Shown piece by piece: positions 34,487 to 43,856 of a stretch of DNA of 64,000 nucleotides. The position numbers and the translations under genes were made by a program. Each line of letters begins with the position of its first letter. Within the stretch, counting starts at the first letter, position 1. Location: NCBI GenBank assembly GCA_023393635.1, contig JAEWKT010000012.1:1-64000 (forward strand), given 5' to 3'. Under the pieces are notes generated by a model. The model was not told where the DNA came from, made no database searches, and saw only the letters and a list, made by a program, of their open reading frames with translations. Origin of the DNA: Pseudomonadota bacterium (GTDB taxonomy: Bacteria > Pseudomonadota > Gammaproteobacteria > Pseudomonadales > Moraxellaceae).

Positions 34487-34912
34487 TTGTTTATCTTAAG
34501 TCCCGTCAAGCGTCGTCTTGTCTATGTTTCACTTTTCGAAATTATTGCCATTATTTTATCCACGCTTTTGTTAATGCTGCTCAGCGGTAGTAGCGCGCAA
34601 GGATCATTGCCGATGGCAGTGGCTATTTCTGTCATCGCAGTGATCTGGAATTATATTTTCAATGCATTATTTGAAGCATGGGAAAAACGCTACCGCATCG
34701 CCCAGCGTGGTTTAAAAATTCGCATGTTCCATGCCAGTATGTTCGAGCTTGGGCTATTATTGTTTACGCTTCCTTTATATATGCTGTGGTATCAGGTTGG
34801 GGTATGGCAGGCCTTGGGCATGGAGTTTGCGCTGCTTATTTTCTTTTTCTTTTATACATTTATTTTTACTTGGCTATTTGATAAATTTTTTGCACTGGCG
34901 CACGTTAAATGA
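34487..34912 (+). CDS. PACE-family efflux protein (AceI type)
   Basis: Small inner-membrane proton-coupled exporter of the proteobacterial antimicrobial compound efflux family; Acinetobacter AceI exports chlorhexidine and short-chain diamines. At 141 residues it has four helices built from two 'bacterial transmembrane pair' repeats, each beginning with a helix carrying a buried Glu: VYVSLFEIIAI (Glu18) and HASMFELGLLLF. Conserved WNYIFNALFEAWEKRY and FFFYTFIFTWLFDKFF end the repeats. The start is TTG at 34487, six bases after GGAG. The ~200 bp leader contains small inverted repeats, e.g. GCATCAAG/CTTGATGC at 34322-34341. Substrate is inferred from family only. Confidence 0.88.
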   Translation: MFILSPVKRRLVYVSLFEIIAIILSTLLLMLLSGSSAQGSLPMAVAISVIAVIWNYIFNALFEAWEKRYRIAQRGLKIRMFHASMFELGLLLFTLPLYMLWYQVGVWQALGMEFALLIFFFFYTFIFTWLFDKFFALAHVK

Positions 34913-35012
34913 TTTAAGCCAGCACGTGCAAAAGTCAGCAGCGTCTTTAAACAACACTGTCTTTAAACAGCAACGCCCATCATGACGACAGGCGTTGTTG
35001 TATGTCTATTCA

Positions 35013-37631
35013 TCAATAGACATCACGGCGATAACGTTCTTCAATAATTAGCTGTTCCATCACTTGCTCACCTAAAATCTGATGCAGTGCCTGATCTACC
35101 GAGGGTGCCATGCCATCAATGCTGCCACACACATAAATAGATGCCCCTTGTGCGACCCATTGCTTAACTTGGTCATGCCGCTCAAGCAGACGCTGTTGCA
35201 CATATACACGCTCAGTTTGGTCACGTGAAAATGCCAAATCAAGGCTTACCAGATGCTTTTGGCTAAGCCATTGTTGAATTTGCTCGACAAAGAAAAAATC
35301 ATGTTGCTGTTGTCTTTCACCAAAAATTAGCCAGTTTTGATGAAAGCCATGTTTTGCTCGGCTTTTTAAAATACTCATCAGCCCTGCAATGCCTGTGCCA
35401 TTACCAATTAAAATCACTGGACGGTTGTCATCAGGGGCGCGGAAGTTTTCATTAGGACGAATGCGCACAGGGATAGCTTGATTTAATGGCGCATAAGCCG
35501 TAAGCCAACCTGAGCCTAAACCAAGGTCTTGGCCATATTGTTGCTGCCGCACCACCAAGCCCAAATAGCCATCTTGTGCAATAGAAGCAATGGAATATTC
35601 ACGCACGGCTAAAGGTGTGAGTAGCTCTACCCATTGTTGCGCCTCATGGGCTTTGCCAGTAGATTCACTCAAGTTTAAATCGCGCAAATTTAAGTAGCGT
35701 AACGCATCAAACAAGGGGAGGCGGCTATTTTTGTAGATAACCTGCGTTTGTGCATCAAGCTGATGGGCACGCAAAAATTCTGCAATTTGTGCATCGCTGT
35801 TACCACATTGTATTTCGGCAATATCGCCTGCGTGCCACACTGCTTCATGCTGGGCCATAAGGCGTAGTTCATAAGCTGGTGCACCCAGGCTATCAGGGTT
35901 GAGTAAAGTGCGCTGACTGATGTACCAATCATCAAAAATGCGTTCTGCCGACATTGCCTGCAAGTTACTTTGCGTGACCGCGCTTAGTGCGTCACTCCAG
36001 AGGGCAATATCGTTTGGACTGCCATTATTGACCTGTATAACGTCAAACAGTGAGTTGGCACCAGAATCTTTAAGCCACTGCGCCAGTTGCTGGCCAAAGG
36101 TGCAATAAGTATCCTGATACTCAAGATCGCCCAATGCCAGTACGGCATAATCGAGCTTGGCTAAATCCATGGGCTGTTTAAGCTGTTTTTTTACAAATGG
36201 CCGTGCATGGTCTGGCGGCTGACCCTGCCCATACGTACTGACCACAAATAAGGCTTTTTCAGCAGTGTTGAGTTGTTCAATATTCAACTGGTGAATGGCA
36301 ATCACTTGGGCAGGAATATTGGCTTGATGCAAGCTTTGCGCAGTACGCCATGCAATTTGCTCGGCAAATCCTGTTTGGCTGGCGTAAATAATCAGCCACG
36401 GTGCTTGAGCATTGTCTAGAGGCGCAAGATGGCTTGGTAGCGTTTGCTGCGCTGCTTTGGTCGATTTTTTTTGCTTACGGCGTTTTAAATACAGCATCCA
36501 GCCTGTAATAAAAAACAGGGGCATACTTAAAGCGGCCAGCATGGTTAAAAATTGCCACACGGGGCCAAAGAAACTGCCGCGATGCACAGGCAGCATACTG
36601 GTCATTATTTTTTCATTTAAGGGCTTATCTTTATAAAAACTGAGTTCTTCAACCTGTTGCTTGGCCACATTATATTTTAAAACATTGCGTGCGCGTTCAT
36701 GCTGGGGAATGGCATCAACAAATGATATTTCAAGCGTATTACCGCGTTCTGGAATTTTAAAATTGGCGGTAGAATAACTATTGATTTGTTTGTTAAATAC
36801 TTTCCAGCTTTGATCTAACATGCTGTCTACAGGAATAACCTGACGCTGTTGCGCTGGGGCACGTTCGCCATTGCGTTTTGGCTTGCCTGCCATTGCCTGA
36901 GGAGCCTCTCTTTTTTTAGCGTCTTCAACCCCCATCACGGCAAAAGCTGCATTACGATACCAGCCATAAGACCAGGTAAGTCCCGTTAAGGTCAGCAATA
37001 AAAAAAAGATGAGCACCCATGTGCCCACGACAGCATGCAGGTTCCATAAAAAGCTGCGTCCTGTCAGGTTTTTCTTGACCACAAACCATTCTTTAAGTGA
37101 GCTTTTGCGTGGCCAGCGTAGATAAATTCCACTTAGGACAAAATAAATCAGCGCAATGGCACTTATACCAGTGAGTTGCTTGCCATATTCACGCCATTGG
37201 TCTGGAGTGTCGCTCCATAGCTTGGCAAATTCGCCTAAGGCCAGCCAACGATGAATGTTTTCTACCAGCTTAAAAAAGCCTTCGCCATTGGCTTGCGGCA
37301 ATAATTGAGCAGTGTAGGGGTTTACGGTACGCGTTTCGCCGTGGCGGCTACCATTGTCAAAATTAACGCTTGCTGCTTCAGTATTTGAACTCGTGACAGT
37401 GAGTGATTTTATTTTTTTATCGGGAAATTGGGCATTGATCTGCTGATAAAGCTGCGTGGGTGTCAGGGTTGGTCGATTTTGTGCTGACACTTCAAAGCTA
37501 TGCGGACTAATAGCACGTATAATTTGTTTTTCATAAGAAAATATTGCGCCTGTGGTGCCCATAATGGACAGAATCAGACCTGCACTAATCCCCAAAAACC
37601 AGTGCAATTGAAACAGGGTTTTCTTAATCAT
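35013..37631 (-). CDS. PepSY-flavodoxin-FNR fusion reductase
   Basis: Inner-membrane electron-transfer protein, 872 residues. Residues ~1-400 are a PepSY-type membrane part with four helices (about 10-30, 150-170, 195-220 and 365-385) and a periplasmic PepSY-like segment. Residues ~415-560 are flavodoxin-like with the FMN phosphate loop YASQTGFAEQIA and VSTYGQGQPPDHA. From about residue 580 there is a sulfite-reductase-type FAD/NADPH module: PVILIGNGTGIAGLMSIL, GERQQQHDFFF, YVCGSIDGMAPSVDQAL. It would move electrons from NADPH through FAD and FMN across the membrane. The probable Fur site in its promoter points to ferric or siderophore reduction. This fused type is found next to TonB receptors in relatives, but none is adjacent here. 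Confidence 0.88.
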   Translation of the reverse strand: MIKKTLFQLHWFLGISAGLILSIMGTTGAIFSYEKQIIRAISPHSFEVSAQNRPTLTPTQLYQQINAQFPDKKIKSLTVTSSNTEAASVNFDNGSRHGETRTVNPYTAQLLPQANGEGFFKLVENIHRWLALGEFAKLWSDTPDQWREYGKQLTGISAIALIYFVLSGIYLRWPRKSSLKEWFVVKKNLTGRSFLWNLHAVVGTWVLIFFLLLTLTGLTWSYGWYRNAAFAVMGVEDAKKREAPQAMAGKPKRNGERAPAQQRQVIPVDSMLDQSWKVFNKQINSYSTANFKIPERGNTLEISFVDAIPQHERARNVLKYNVAKQQVEELSFYKDKPLNEKIMTSMLPVHRGSFFGPVWQFLTMLAALSMPLFFITGWMLYLKRRKQKKSTKAAQQTLPSHLAPLDNAQAPWLIIYASQTGFAEQIAWRTAQSLHQANIPAQVIAIHQLNIEQLNTAEKALFVVSTYGQGQPPDHARPFVKKQLKQPMDLAKLDYAVLALGDLEYQDTYCTFGQQLAQWLKDSGANSLFDVIQVNNGSPNDIALWSDALSAVTQSNLQAMSAERIFDDWYISQRTLLNPDSLGAPAYELRLMAQHEAVWHAGDIAEIQCGNSDAQIAEFLRAHQLDAQTQVIYKNSRLPLFDALRYLNLRDLNLSESTGKAHEAQQWVELLTPLAVREYSIASIAQDGYLGLVVRQQQYGQDLGLGSGWLTAYAPLNQAIPVRIRPNENFRAPDDNRPVILIGNGTGIAGLMSILKSRAKHGFHQNWLIFGERQQQHDFFFVEQIQQWLSQKHLVSLDLAFSRDQTERVYVQQRLLERHDQVKQWVAQGASIYVCGSIDGMAPSVDQALHQILGEQVMEQLIIEERYRRDVY

Positions 37632-37662
37632 GAGTTGCTAAAGGCTGAAATAAGTTGGCACG

Positions 37663-37694
37663 ATTATAGCAAAGTTAATTGAGAATGATTCAAC
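37663..37694 (-). promoter_or_regulatory. Extended -10 promoter overlapped by a probable Fur box
   Basis: Read leftward, TGCTATAAT is a perfect extended -10 (TATAAT at 37668-37663). Just upstream, at 37679-37694, lies TTGAGAATGATTCAAC (plus-strand reading), with the core GAATGATTC (37683-37691), a 4-1-4 palindrome like the centre of Fur boxes (AATnATT). The core coincides with the -35 region, the usual position for Fur repression. Confidence 0.6.
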
Positions 37695-37745
37695 TTTTCA
37701 TTAGCGTTAATCTGCAAAAGAATTGAAAAGTGAAAAATACTGATT

Positions 37746-37773
37746 AAAAAGCCGCAAATACAATGATGCGGCT
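37746..37773 (-). terminator. Intrinsic terminator of the YcxB-like gene
   Basis: Read leftward, AGCCGCA (37773-37767) pairs with TGCGGCT (37756-37750) around a 10-nt loop, followed by a T-run. The stem is perfect. Confidence 0.85.
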
Positions 37774-37799
37774 GTTAAAGTGGCTTTTAGGGAAATTGT

Positions 37800-38354
37800 T
37801 TAATGTTTAGCAGGGCCAACATTTTCATTTAAATGTTTGCGAATGGTGTCAAAAGAGAAGTTTTGCGAGTCCATGCGTTTAGGTAAAATATGGGCACCTT
37901 GTTGTCCTTTTACTTTATAAGTTAAAAATAAAAATCCAGGATGCTCTTGCCATTCAGTAATGTCTTTCCAGCCAATCATGCCACGGCCTTCTTGCGCTCC
38001 CATGCGCTGGATCATGACTAAACCCTGTGGCTGGACACCCATGCGAATGCCTTTGATGTCTTCAATCATTTCCTGGTTGAGTTTGCGTTTTACATACCAC
38101 TCTAAGCCAAAACGACGCACCAAAAGATAAATGGCCACACCAATCAGCATGAGCCAAAAAACAATGGTAGAGTAGTTTTTAACCAGCACCAAACCAATAA
38201 CGGCAAGGGCAACAATAATCCCCAATATCATCCAGGTTTTATTGCTGATTTTGTTGGTTCTGCGCCATATGGCAAGCTGGGAAACACGCTGCTCATCCTG
38301 TGACATTTCAAATGGCACAGGTTGTAATGTGTAAGGATATAAATTTTTGGCCAT
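37800..38354 (-). CDS. YcxB-like membrane protein
   Basis: Protein of 184 residues from ATG 38354: a cytoplasmic N-terminus, two adjacent membrane helices (about 40-60 and 62-80), then a soluble C-terminal domain of about 100 residues. The latter (YVKRKLNQEMIEDIKGIRMG..., then GLVMIQRMGAQE, IGWKDITEWQEHPGFLFL and HILPKRM) matches the outline of the YcxB-like C-terminal domain. Function is unknown in the family. A longer TTG-initiated frame from 38375 has no ribosome-binding site, nor does the ATG have a good one. It has its own terminator. Confidence 0.7.
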   Translation of the reverse strand: MAKNLYPYTLQPVPFEMSQDEQRVSQLAIWRRTNKISNKTWMILGIIVALAVIGLVLVKNYSTIVFWLMLIGVAIYLLVRRFGLEWYVKRKLNQEMIEDIKGIRMGVQPQGLVMIQRMGAQEGRGMIGWKDITEWQEHPGFLFLTYKVKGQQGAHILPKRMDSQNFSFDTIRKHLNENVGPAKH

Positions 38355-38592
38355 AATAAATACAAAAAACAGCAATGGTGGAATTATTATATACTAGCTT
38401 AAATGCCGCCTAATCTAAAGTAAGCAGGGCATACAAATATTTTTGTGCATTAGCCTTGCAGTTTTGCCATAAAATAAACAAAGTTGTTTGCAAATGTTTA
38501 AAGACATGGTATTACATAAAAATTAGGGATGAGTTGGTGTTGCCAAATATAGCAAAAAATAGATAGGCAATATGTTAGAAGGGGAATGAATA

Positions 38593-39063
38593 ATGACGAA
38601 AAAAATTGGGCATGCTTGTGGTTACTTAATGTTATTGCCATTAGCACTGCTGAGCGTGTTTGTTTATAAGCTGGCATTGCAGCCAGCCATCCATCAATTT
38701 TATAAAGTTGAGCCTAATCTATTCATGGGTTATGGTTTGGTTTTTGTCGCGGCTATAGTACACGCGGTATTGTTAGCCAGTATTGTGCTTAAATATTATT
38801 CGTCATCATTGCGGTTAACCAGCGTGGCAATGAGCGCAATGATCCTGCTGTACTGCGTGCAAATGGCATGGTTAAGTCCGCTGGTGCATATGCTGTTTTG
38901 GTTTACTGTGTTTTTAAGTTATCTGGCAGTTTGGCTAGGTGTATTAAAACTAGGCTTGTATTTTATGGTGGAAGATAATGAGCAGGTATCGCCAGCGCAG
39001 GATTCTATGGCGCACGCTCAAGGCCTATTTGATTACAGCAGCCATCACGAAAAACAGACTTGA
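38593..39063 (+). CDS. Four-helix membrane protein of unknown function
   Basis: Protein of 156 residues with four hydrophobic helices (about 8-28, 44-65, 74-93 and 98-122) and a hydrophilic C-terminal tail rich in His, Asp and Gln. No motif that I recognise; there are no conserved charged residues inside the helices that suggest a transporter. GAAGGGGAATGA upstream provides a strong ribosome-binding site for ATG 38593. It stands alone between the YcxB-like gene and the Bcr/CflA transporter, same direction as the latter but 170 bp away. Confidence 0.6.
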   Translation: MTKKIGHACGYLMLLPLALLSVFVYKLALQPAIHQFYKVEPNLFMGYGLVFVAAIVHAVLLASIVLKYYSSSLRLTSVAMSAMILLYCVQMAWLSPLVHMLFWFTVFLSYLAVWLGVLKLGLYFMVEDNEQVSPAQDSMAHAQGLFDYSSHHEKQT

Positions 39064-39230
39064 ATGGCTAATTTAACGCATCAGACATTAAATAACACTG
39101 ACTGGTGAACAAAGTCTTGACAGGCAATGGGTCACTTACGTTAACTATTCCTCATCAAGAATACTGCTCAAGGTATATGCTGATCCGCTTAGAATAAATG
39201 CTTGCTTTATTTAGAGTTGATAGCCCACCT

Positions 39231-40487
39231 ATGTCCCGATCCAACACTGATACTCCCTCTAATTCACCTACATCCAGACCTTATAGTATTGGCTGGATTA
39301 CTATTTTGGCTTTACTCACCGCGCTTGGCCCATTATCCATTGATATGTATTTGCCTGCTTTGCCCGTGATGGCGGCAGATTTGTCAGTAAAAACAGCGCT
39401 GGTTGCAAATAGTTTGCCAGCTTATTTTTTTGGTCTAGCGCTGGGTCAGCTAATTTATGGGCCTTTGAGTGACCGTGTGGGGCGCAAATTACCACTGTAT
39501 TTTGGGCTAAGTTTATTTGTCTTGGCCAGCGTGGCCTGTGCATTTGCCGATAATATTACTGTGCTCCTCATCGCGCGTTTTTTTCAGGCTTTGGGTGGTT
39601 GTGTGGGTGTAGTGATTGCGCGGGCTGCCATTCGTGACCGTTTAAGTGTCAGTGAGTCTGCTCAGGCATATTCAATGTTGTTGCTGGTGATGGGCGTGGC
39701 ACCTATTTTGGCACCTTTGCTGGGTAGCTGGTTATTACTGCTTACGGGCTGGCAAGGTATTTTTGTGGTGTTAATGGCAGTAGGGATTTTATGCTTACTG
39801 TTAGTGCATTTTTATTTTAAAGAAAGTTTGGCTGTTACTGACCGTAGAGCTTTAAGTTTAAAACAGGTTTTTGTCACGTATTGGTACTTACTCAAAGATC
39901 ATCGCTTTCGTACTCCAGCCTTGGCGGGTGGTTTATTGGGAGCAGCCATGTTTACTTATATTAGCGCATCATCAGAATTATTTATTGATCACTTTGGGGT
40001 TTCAGCGCAGCATTTTGCCTGGATTTTTGGTTTTAATGCGCTGGGTTTAATTGCCTTATCACAGCTTAATAGTCGCTTGGTCAAACGGGTGGGTTTGTTG
40101 CGCTTGCTACACGTGGGTGCCAGTATGCAAACCTTTGGCGCAATCTTTTTGTTGTGTTTGGCACTGACCAATCATGCGACATTATGGACTACCATGTTTG
40201 GCTTGTTTTTTGTGGTGTCTGGCATTGGTTTTACCAGCCCTAATGCCACTGCAATTTCACTGGCATTTCAGGGGCATCGCGCAGGTATGGCCAGTGCATT
40301 AGTAGGTGCTTTGCAGTTTGGCTTTGGTCTACTGGCTGGCTTGGCCTTATATGTTTTACCATTTGTTTTAATGCGCTCAATGAGCACGGTCATGCTGATA
40401 TTAATTGGCGGTGGGCTAACTGCTGTGTATGTGCTGCATTGGCGCGAACGACAGGGTTTGCCGCCAGTTCCGCCTACAGGTGCTTAA
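39231..40487 (+). CDS. Bcr/CflA-family drug:H+ antiporter (MFS)
   Basis: Twelve-helix major-facilitator exporter, 418 residues from ATG 39231. The first helix signature LGPLSIDMYLPALP is the Bcr/CflA hallmark (motif D1). The loop 2-3 motif A is GQLIYGPLSDRVGRKLPL, and helix 5 has motif C (GVAPILAPLLGSWLL). Bcr-type proteins export drugs such as bicyclomycin or sulfathiazole, or cysteine; the substrate here is unknown. An ATG 11 codons earlier is also possible; neither has a good ribosome-binding site. The gltS gene follows 48 bp later and might be co-transcribed. Confidence 0.88.
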   Translation: MSRSNTDTPSNSPTSRPYSIGWITILALLTALGPLSIDMYLPALPVMAADLSVKTALVANSLPAYFFGLALGQLIYGPLSDRVGRKLPLYFGLSLFVLASVACAFADNITVLLIARFFQALGGCVGVVIARAAIRDRLSVSESAQAYSMLLLVMGVAPILAPLLGSWLLLLTGWQGIFVVLMAVGILCLLLVHFYFKESLAVTDRRALSLKQVFVTYWYLLKDHRFRTPALAGGLLGAAMFTYISASSELFIDHFGVSAQHFAWIFGFNALGLIALSQLNSRLVKRVGLLRLLHVGASMQTFGAIFLLCLALTNHATLWTTMFGLFFVVSGIGFTSPNATAISLAFQGHRAGMASALVGALQFGFGLLAGLALYVLPFVLMRSMSTVMLILIGGGLTAVYVLHWRERQGLPPVPPTGA

Positions 40488-40534
40488 CATTTTAATGTGC
40501 TTAAACTATTGGATGCGGTTGGGAGTGCGGGTTG

Positions 40535-41755
40535 ATGGAATTTACGTTTAATGCTTATTACACCCTGATTAGTGCGGTGATCGTGTTGCTGGTGGGTAAA
40601 TATCTCGTGCAACGGGTGCGATTTTTAAAGGATTTTAATATCCCTGAACCCGTTGCTGGCGGTATTGTGGCGGCAATGGTGCTGTTTGCTGTGCATCACT
40701 TCATTGGTTATTCAATTAATTTTCATAAAGATTTGCAAACCGCATTTATGCTGATCTTTTTTGCATCCATTGGATTAAGTGCCAATTTTGCCAAGTTAAA
40801 AGCAGGCGGTATTGGCTTAATTATTTTTCTGGTAGTGATTTCTGGCTTTATTTTAATACAGGATGTGGTGGGCATTGGGCTTGCCAAAGCCTTGGGTCTT
40901 GACCCATTAATTGGTTTGATTGCAGGTTCAATTACCCTAGTAGGTGGGCATGGTACAGCAGGTGCGTGGGGACAGGTATTAGAGCAAAAACATGGCGTTC
41001 AGGGTGCAGTCACTTTAGGCATTGCCTGTGCCACGTTTGGTTTGGTGAGTGGAGGCTTAATTGGTGGGCCATTGGCACGCAAGCTGATTTCGTATCATCA
41101 ATTGCGACTACCGACCTATGACACCCTTAATACAGCACCCACTGATCCCAATGAGATGATTAACTTTGAGCAACCGCAAAAAGAGCGCTTAATTAACGCC
41201 ACCAATGCAGTAGAAACACTGGCGTTATTTGCAGCTTGCCTGGCTTTTGCCGATTTTATGGCGGCCTTTAGTAAAGGGACAGTGTTTGAGTTACCTACCT
41301 TTGTGTGGGCATTGGCTGGTGGCGTCATTGTTCGTAATTTTCTGGAATATGTGCTGCGGGTGAATATTTTTGACCGTGCCATAGATGTGTTTGGCAATGC
41401 GTCGCTTTCGTTATTTTTAGCCATGGCATTGTTGTCATTAAAATTGTGGGATTTGGCAGGTTTGGCCGCACCACTGATGGTTATTTTGGCGGTGCAAGTG
41501 GTGGTGATGCTGCTGTATGCAGGATTTGTCACGTTTTATGTGATGGGACGCAACTACGATGCAGCGGTACTGGCTGCTGGCCATTGTGGTTTTGGCATGG
41601 GTGCAACGCCAACTGCCATTGCCAATATGCAGGCTATTACCAATAAATATGGCCCGTCGCATAAAGCATTTTTGATTGTACCTATGGTGGGAGCGTTCTT
41701 TATCGATATTATTAATGCGTTTGTGATTCAGATGTTTATTCAGTTTTTTGGATAA
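40535..41755 (+). CDS. gltS: Sodium/glutamate symporter GltS
   Basis: Na+-coupled glutamate importer, 406 residues, of the ESS family. Two five-helix halves are visible, each ending in a re-entrant loop: ITLVGGHGTAGAWGQVLE and AGHCGFGMGATPTAIANMQ, the diagnostic GltS motifs. The N-terminus (FNIPEPVAGGIVAAMVLF) also matches. ATG at 40535 is preceded by GGGAG; a TTG one codon earlier is in frame but unlikely. Close spacing to the upstream MFS gene suggests possible read-through. Confidence 0.95.
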   Translation: MEFTFNAYYTLISAVIVLLVGKYLVQRVRFLKDFNIPEPVAGGIVAAMVLFAVHHFIGYSINFHKDLQTAFMLIFFASIGLSANFAKLKAGGIGLIIFLVVISGFILIQDVVGIGLAKALGLDPLIGLIAGSITLVGGHGTAGAWGQVLEQKHGVQGAVTLGIACATFGLVSGGLIGGPLARKLISYHQLRLPTYDTLNTAPTDPNEMINFEQPQKERLINATNAVETLALFAACLAFADFMAAFSKGTVFELPTFVWALAGGVIVRNFLEYVLRVNIFDRAIDVFGNASLSLFLAMALLSLKLWDLAGLAAPLMVILAVQVVVMLLYAGFVTFYVMGRNYDAAVLAAGHCGFGMGATPTAIANMQAITNKYGPSHKAFLIVPMVGAFFIDIINAFVIQMFIQFFG

Positions 41756-41845
41756 TGCATTAATGAAATATATGGTTTTTAAAACAAGTCGTTTTAGGGA
41801 GTTTAATCTAAAGCGACTTATAAGGTAAAAATGAGGTTCAAAAAA

Positions 41846-42253
41846 TTAACGCCAGTTGATGTCACATGAACTTGAGTGCATATCAGAAAATAACGAGGTT
41901 AGGCCTAGCAATGCAATAATAAAAAGAACGGTAAAAAACATATATTTATAGGCTTGCTTGATTGTTTTGCTTTCACTTTTTATAAAAAAGAAGCCCGAGG
42001 CAAGATTAATTAAATGAATAAATGGCAATGTTATTGCACCCATAAATAGCATTAATAGGCTTAAAGTAATAGCGCTTGCAATGCCACATGATCCAATCTG
42101 AAAAAACAAGAGTAAAGCCAGATAGAAGGGATAGGGCAAAAAGAACCCTGCAATAAAATGGGCAGCACGATTTTTTGCGGAATTGTGGTTATTTATCGAT
42201 TCCGTAGCAGGAACTTTATAGTTATCTGTTTGAGATGGGTCAATGTGATCCAA
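41846..42253 (-). CDS. Small three-helix membrane protein, unknown
   Basis: Protein of 135 residues with a hydrophilic N-terminus (~30 residues) and three hydrophobic helices (about 36-52, 58-92 and 104-120). Two cysteines are present, one in GSCGIA and one near the C-terminus (SSSCDINW). I do not recognise a family. The composition is more AT-rich than the flanking gltS and gatB, and it separates them, suggesting an accessory insertion. TAAGGAATCAG upstream of the ATG supports translation. Confidence 0.55.
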   Translation of the reverse strand: MDHIDPSQTDNYKVPATESINNHNSAKNRAAHFIAGFFLPYPFYLALLLFFQIGSCGIASAITLSLLMLFMGAITLPFIHLINLASGFFFIKSESKTIKQAYKYMFFTVLFIIALLGLTSLFSDMHSSSCDINWR

Positions 42254-42320
42254 TTTGCTGATTCCTTAAGGTTGGTTTTATTATTACAGCGCATATTTTT
42301 TAAGTTGAAGTTATCAATTT

Positions 42321-42360
42321 GCCATTGCTGGAGAGCAAAAAATACTGCTTCAGCAATGGC
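42321..42360 (-). terminator. Long hairpin after gatB
   Basis: GCCATTGCTG (42321-42330) and CAGCAATGGC (42351-42360) are perfect reverse complements, with an inner AGCA/TGCT extension. It begins about 20 bp after the gatB stop and probably ends that transcript, although no T-run follows in the gatB direction. Confidence 0.6.
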
Positions 42361-42380
42361 ACTTCATTTTTTCCTAAAGA

Positions 42381-43856
42381 TTAACCAATCATCTGCTTCA
42401 TCAATTGATTCACCTGCGCTGGATTGGCCTTACCTTTGGAGGCTTTCATCACCTGACCAACCAAACCATTAAAGGCTTTGTCCTTGCCCGATTTATACTC
42501 ATCTACCATGGCCTGATTGGCAGCAAGCACGTCTTTAATAATGGCTTCAATTGCACCGCTATCGGTTTCCTGCTTTAAGCCTTTGGCTTCAATAATTTGA
42601 TCGGCAGTGTGACCAGAGCCGTCCAGCATGTCGGCAAACACTTGCTTGGCAATTTTACCACTAATGGTATTGTCCACAATGCGCGCAATTAAGCCGCCCA
42701 GTTGCTGTGGGGTCACAGTCGAATCAACAATATCAGCATCCGTTTTATTGAGTGCGCCCAGCAAATCGCCCATCACCCAGTTGGCCGCCTGCTTTGAAAC
42801 AAGAGTGGCTTGTTTTTCACCGCCAGCCGCTTCTACCGTGGCTTCATAAAAATCAGCCAATTCGCGTGAGCCTGTTAATACACGTGCGTCATATTCAGGC
42901 AATTGGTACTGGCTAACAAAGCGTTCGCGACGTGCCACAGGAAGCTCTGGAAGCTCAGATCGAATTTGCTCAATTTGCGCTTCAGTAATTTCAACTGGCA
43001 GCAAGTCTGGATCAGGGAAGTAACGATAGTCGTTGGCTTCTTCCTTGGAGCGCATGCTACGGGTTTCGTTTTTATTCGGGTCATATAAACGCGTGGCCTG
43101 AATCACGCGGCCACCATTTTCTATCAGGTCAATTTGACGTTCAACTTCGGCATCAATCGCGCGTTCAATAAAGCGGAATGAGTTGATGTTTTTAAGCTCA
43201 CAGCGTGTACCGTATTCATCGCCAGGTTTGCGGATAGACACGTTACAGTCACAACGGAAAGAGCCTTCAGCCATGTTCCCATCACTAATGCCAAGCCAGC
43301 GTACCAGCGCATGAATGGTGCGCACATAGGCTACTGCTTCCTCAGCCGAGCGCATGTCTGGTTCAGAGACAATTTCAAGCAGTGGTGTGCCTGCACGGTT
43401 TAAGTCAATGCCTGTCATGCCTGCAAAGTCTTCATGCAGCGATTTTCCTGCATCTTCTTCAAGGTGCGCACGGGTGACGCCCACACGTTTAGTGCTGCCA
43501 TCGCTCAGTTGAATATCCACAAAGCCTTTGCCAACAATCGGGTCATCCATCTGGCTAATTTGATAGCCTTTTGGCAGGTCAGGATAAAAGTAGTTTTTGC
43601 GGGCAAATACAGACGCGCGGCAAATTTCGGCATCAATTCCTAAACCAAAACGAATGGCTTTGTTGACCACTTCGCGGTTTAAAACAGGCAACACACCTGG
43701 CAGGGCTAAATCAATCAGACTGGCTTGCGTGTTCGGTTCTGCGCCAAATTCAGTAGACGCGCCAGAGAAAATTTTACTGTTGGTATTCAGTTGGCAATGG
43801 ATTTCCAGACCAATGACCACTTCCCAGCCATCAACGAGTTTAAGTGTGGCACTCAT
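42381..43856 (-). CDS. gatB: Asp-tRNA(Asn)/Glu-tRNA(Gln) amidotransferase subunit B
   Basis: tRNA-binding and kinase subunit of GatCAB, which converts misacylated Glu-tRNA(Gln) or Asp-tRNA(Asn) to the correct form. Residues start WEVVIGLEIHCQLNTNSKIFSGAS (split around the conserved VIGLEIHCQL), continue with RKNYFYPDLPKGYQISQ, GVTRAHLEEDAGKS, DLNRAGTPLLEIVSEPDMRS without its end, and EMRSKEEANDYRYFPDPDL-like TRSMRSKEEANDYRYFPDPD. The C-terminus is the YqeY-like helical/tail domain. Length of 491 is normal. The ATG directly abuts the gatA stop (0 bp), so translation is likely coupled. Confidence 0.97.
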   Translation of the reverse strand: MSATLKLVDGWEVVIGLEIHCQLNTNSKIFSGASTEFGAEPNTQASLIDLALPGVLPVLNREVVNKAIRFGLGIDAEICRASVFARKNYFYPDLPKGYQISQMDDPIVGKGFVDIQLSDGSTKRVGVTRAHLEEDAGKSLHEDFAGMTGIDLNRAGTPLLEIVSEPDMRSAEEAVAYVRTIHALVRWLGISDGNMAEGSFRCDCNVSIRKPGDEYGTRCELKNINSFRFIERAIDAEVERQIDLIENGGRVIQATRLYDPNKNETRSMRSKEEANDYRYFPDPDLLPVEITEAQIEQIRSELPELPVARRERFVSQYQLPEYDARVLTGSRELADFYEATVEAAGGEKQATLVSKQAANWVMGDLLGALNKTDADIVDSTVTPQQLGGLIARIVDNTISGKIAKQVFADMLDGSGHTADQIIEAKGLKQETDSGAIEAIIKDVLAANQAMVDEYKSGKDKAFNGLVGQVMKASKGKANPAQVNQLMKQMIG

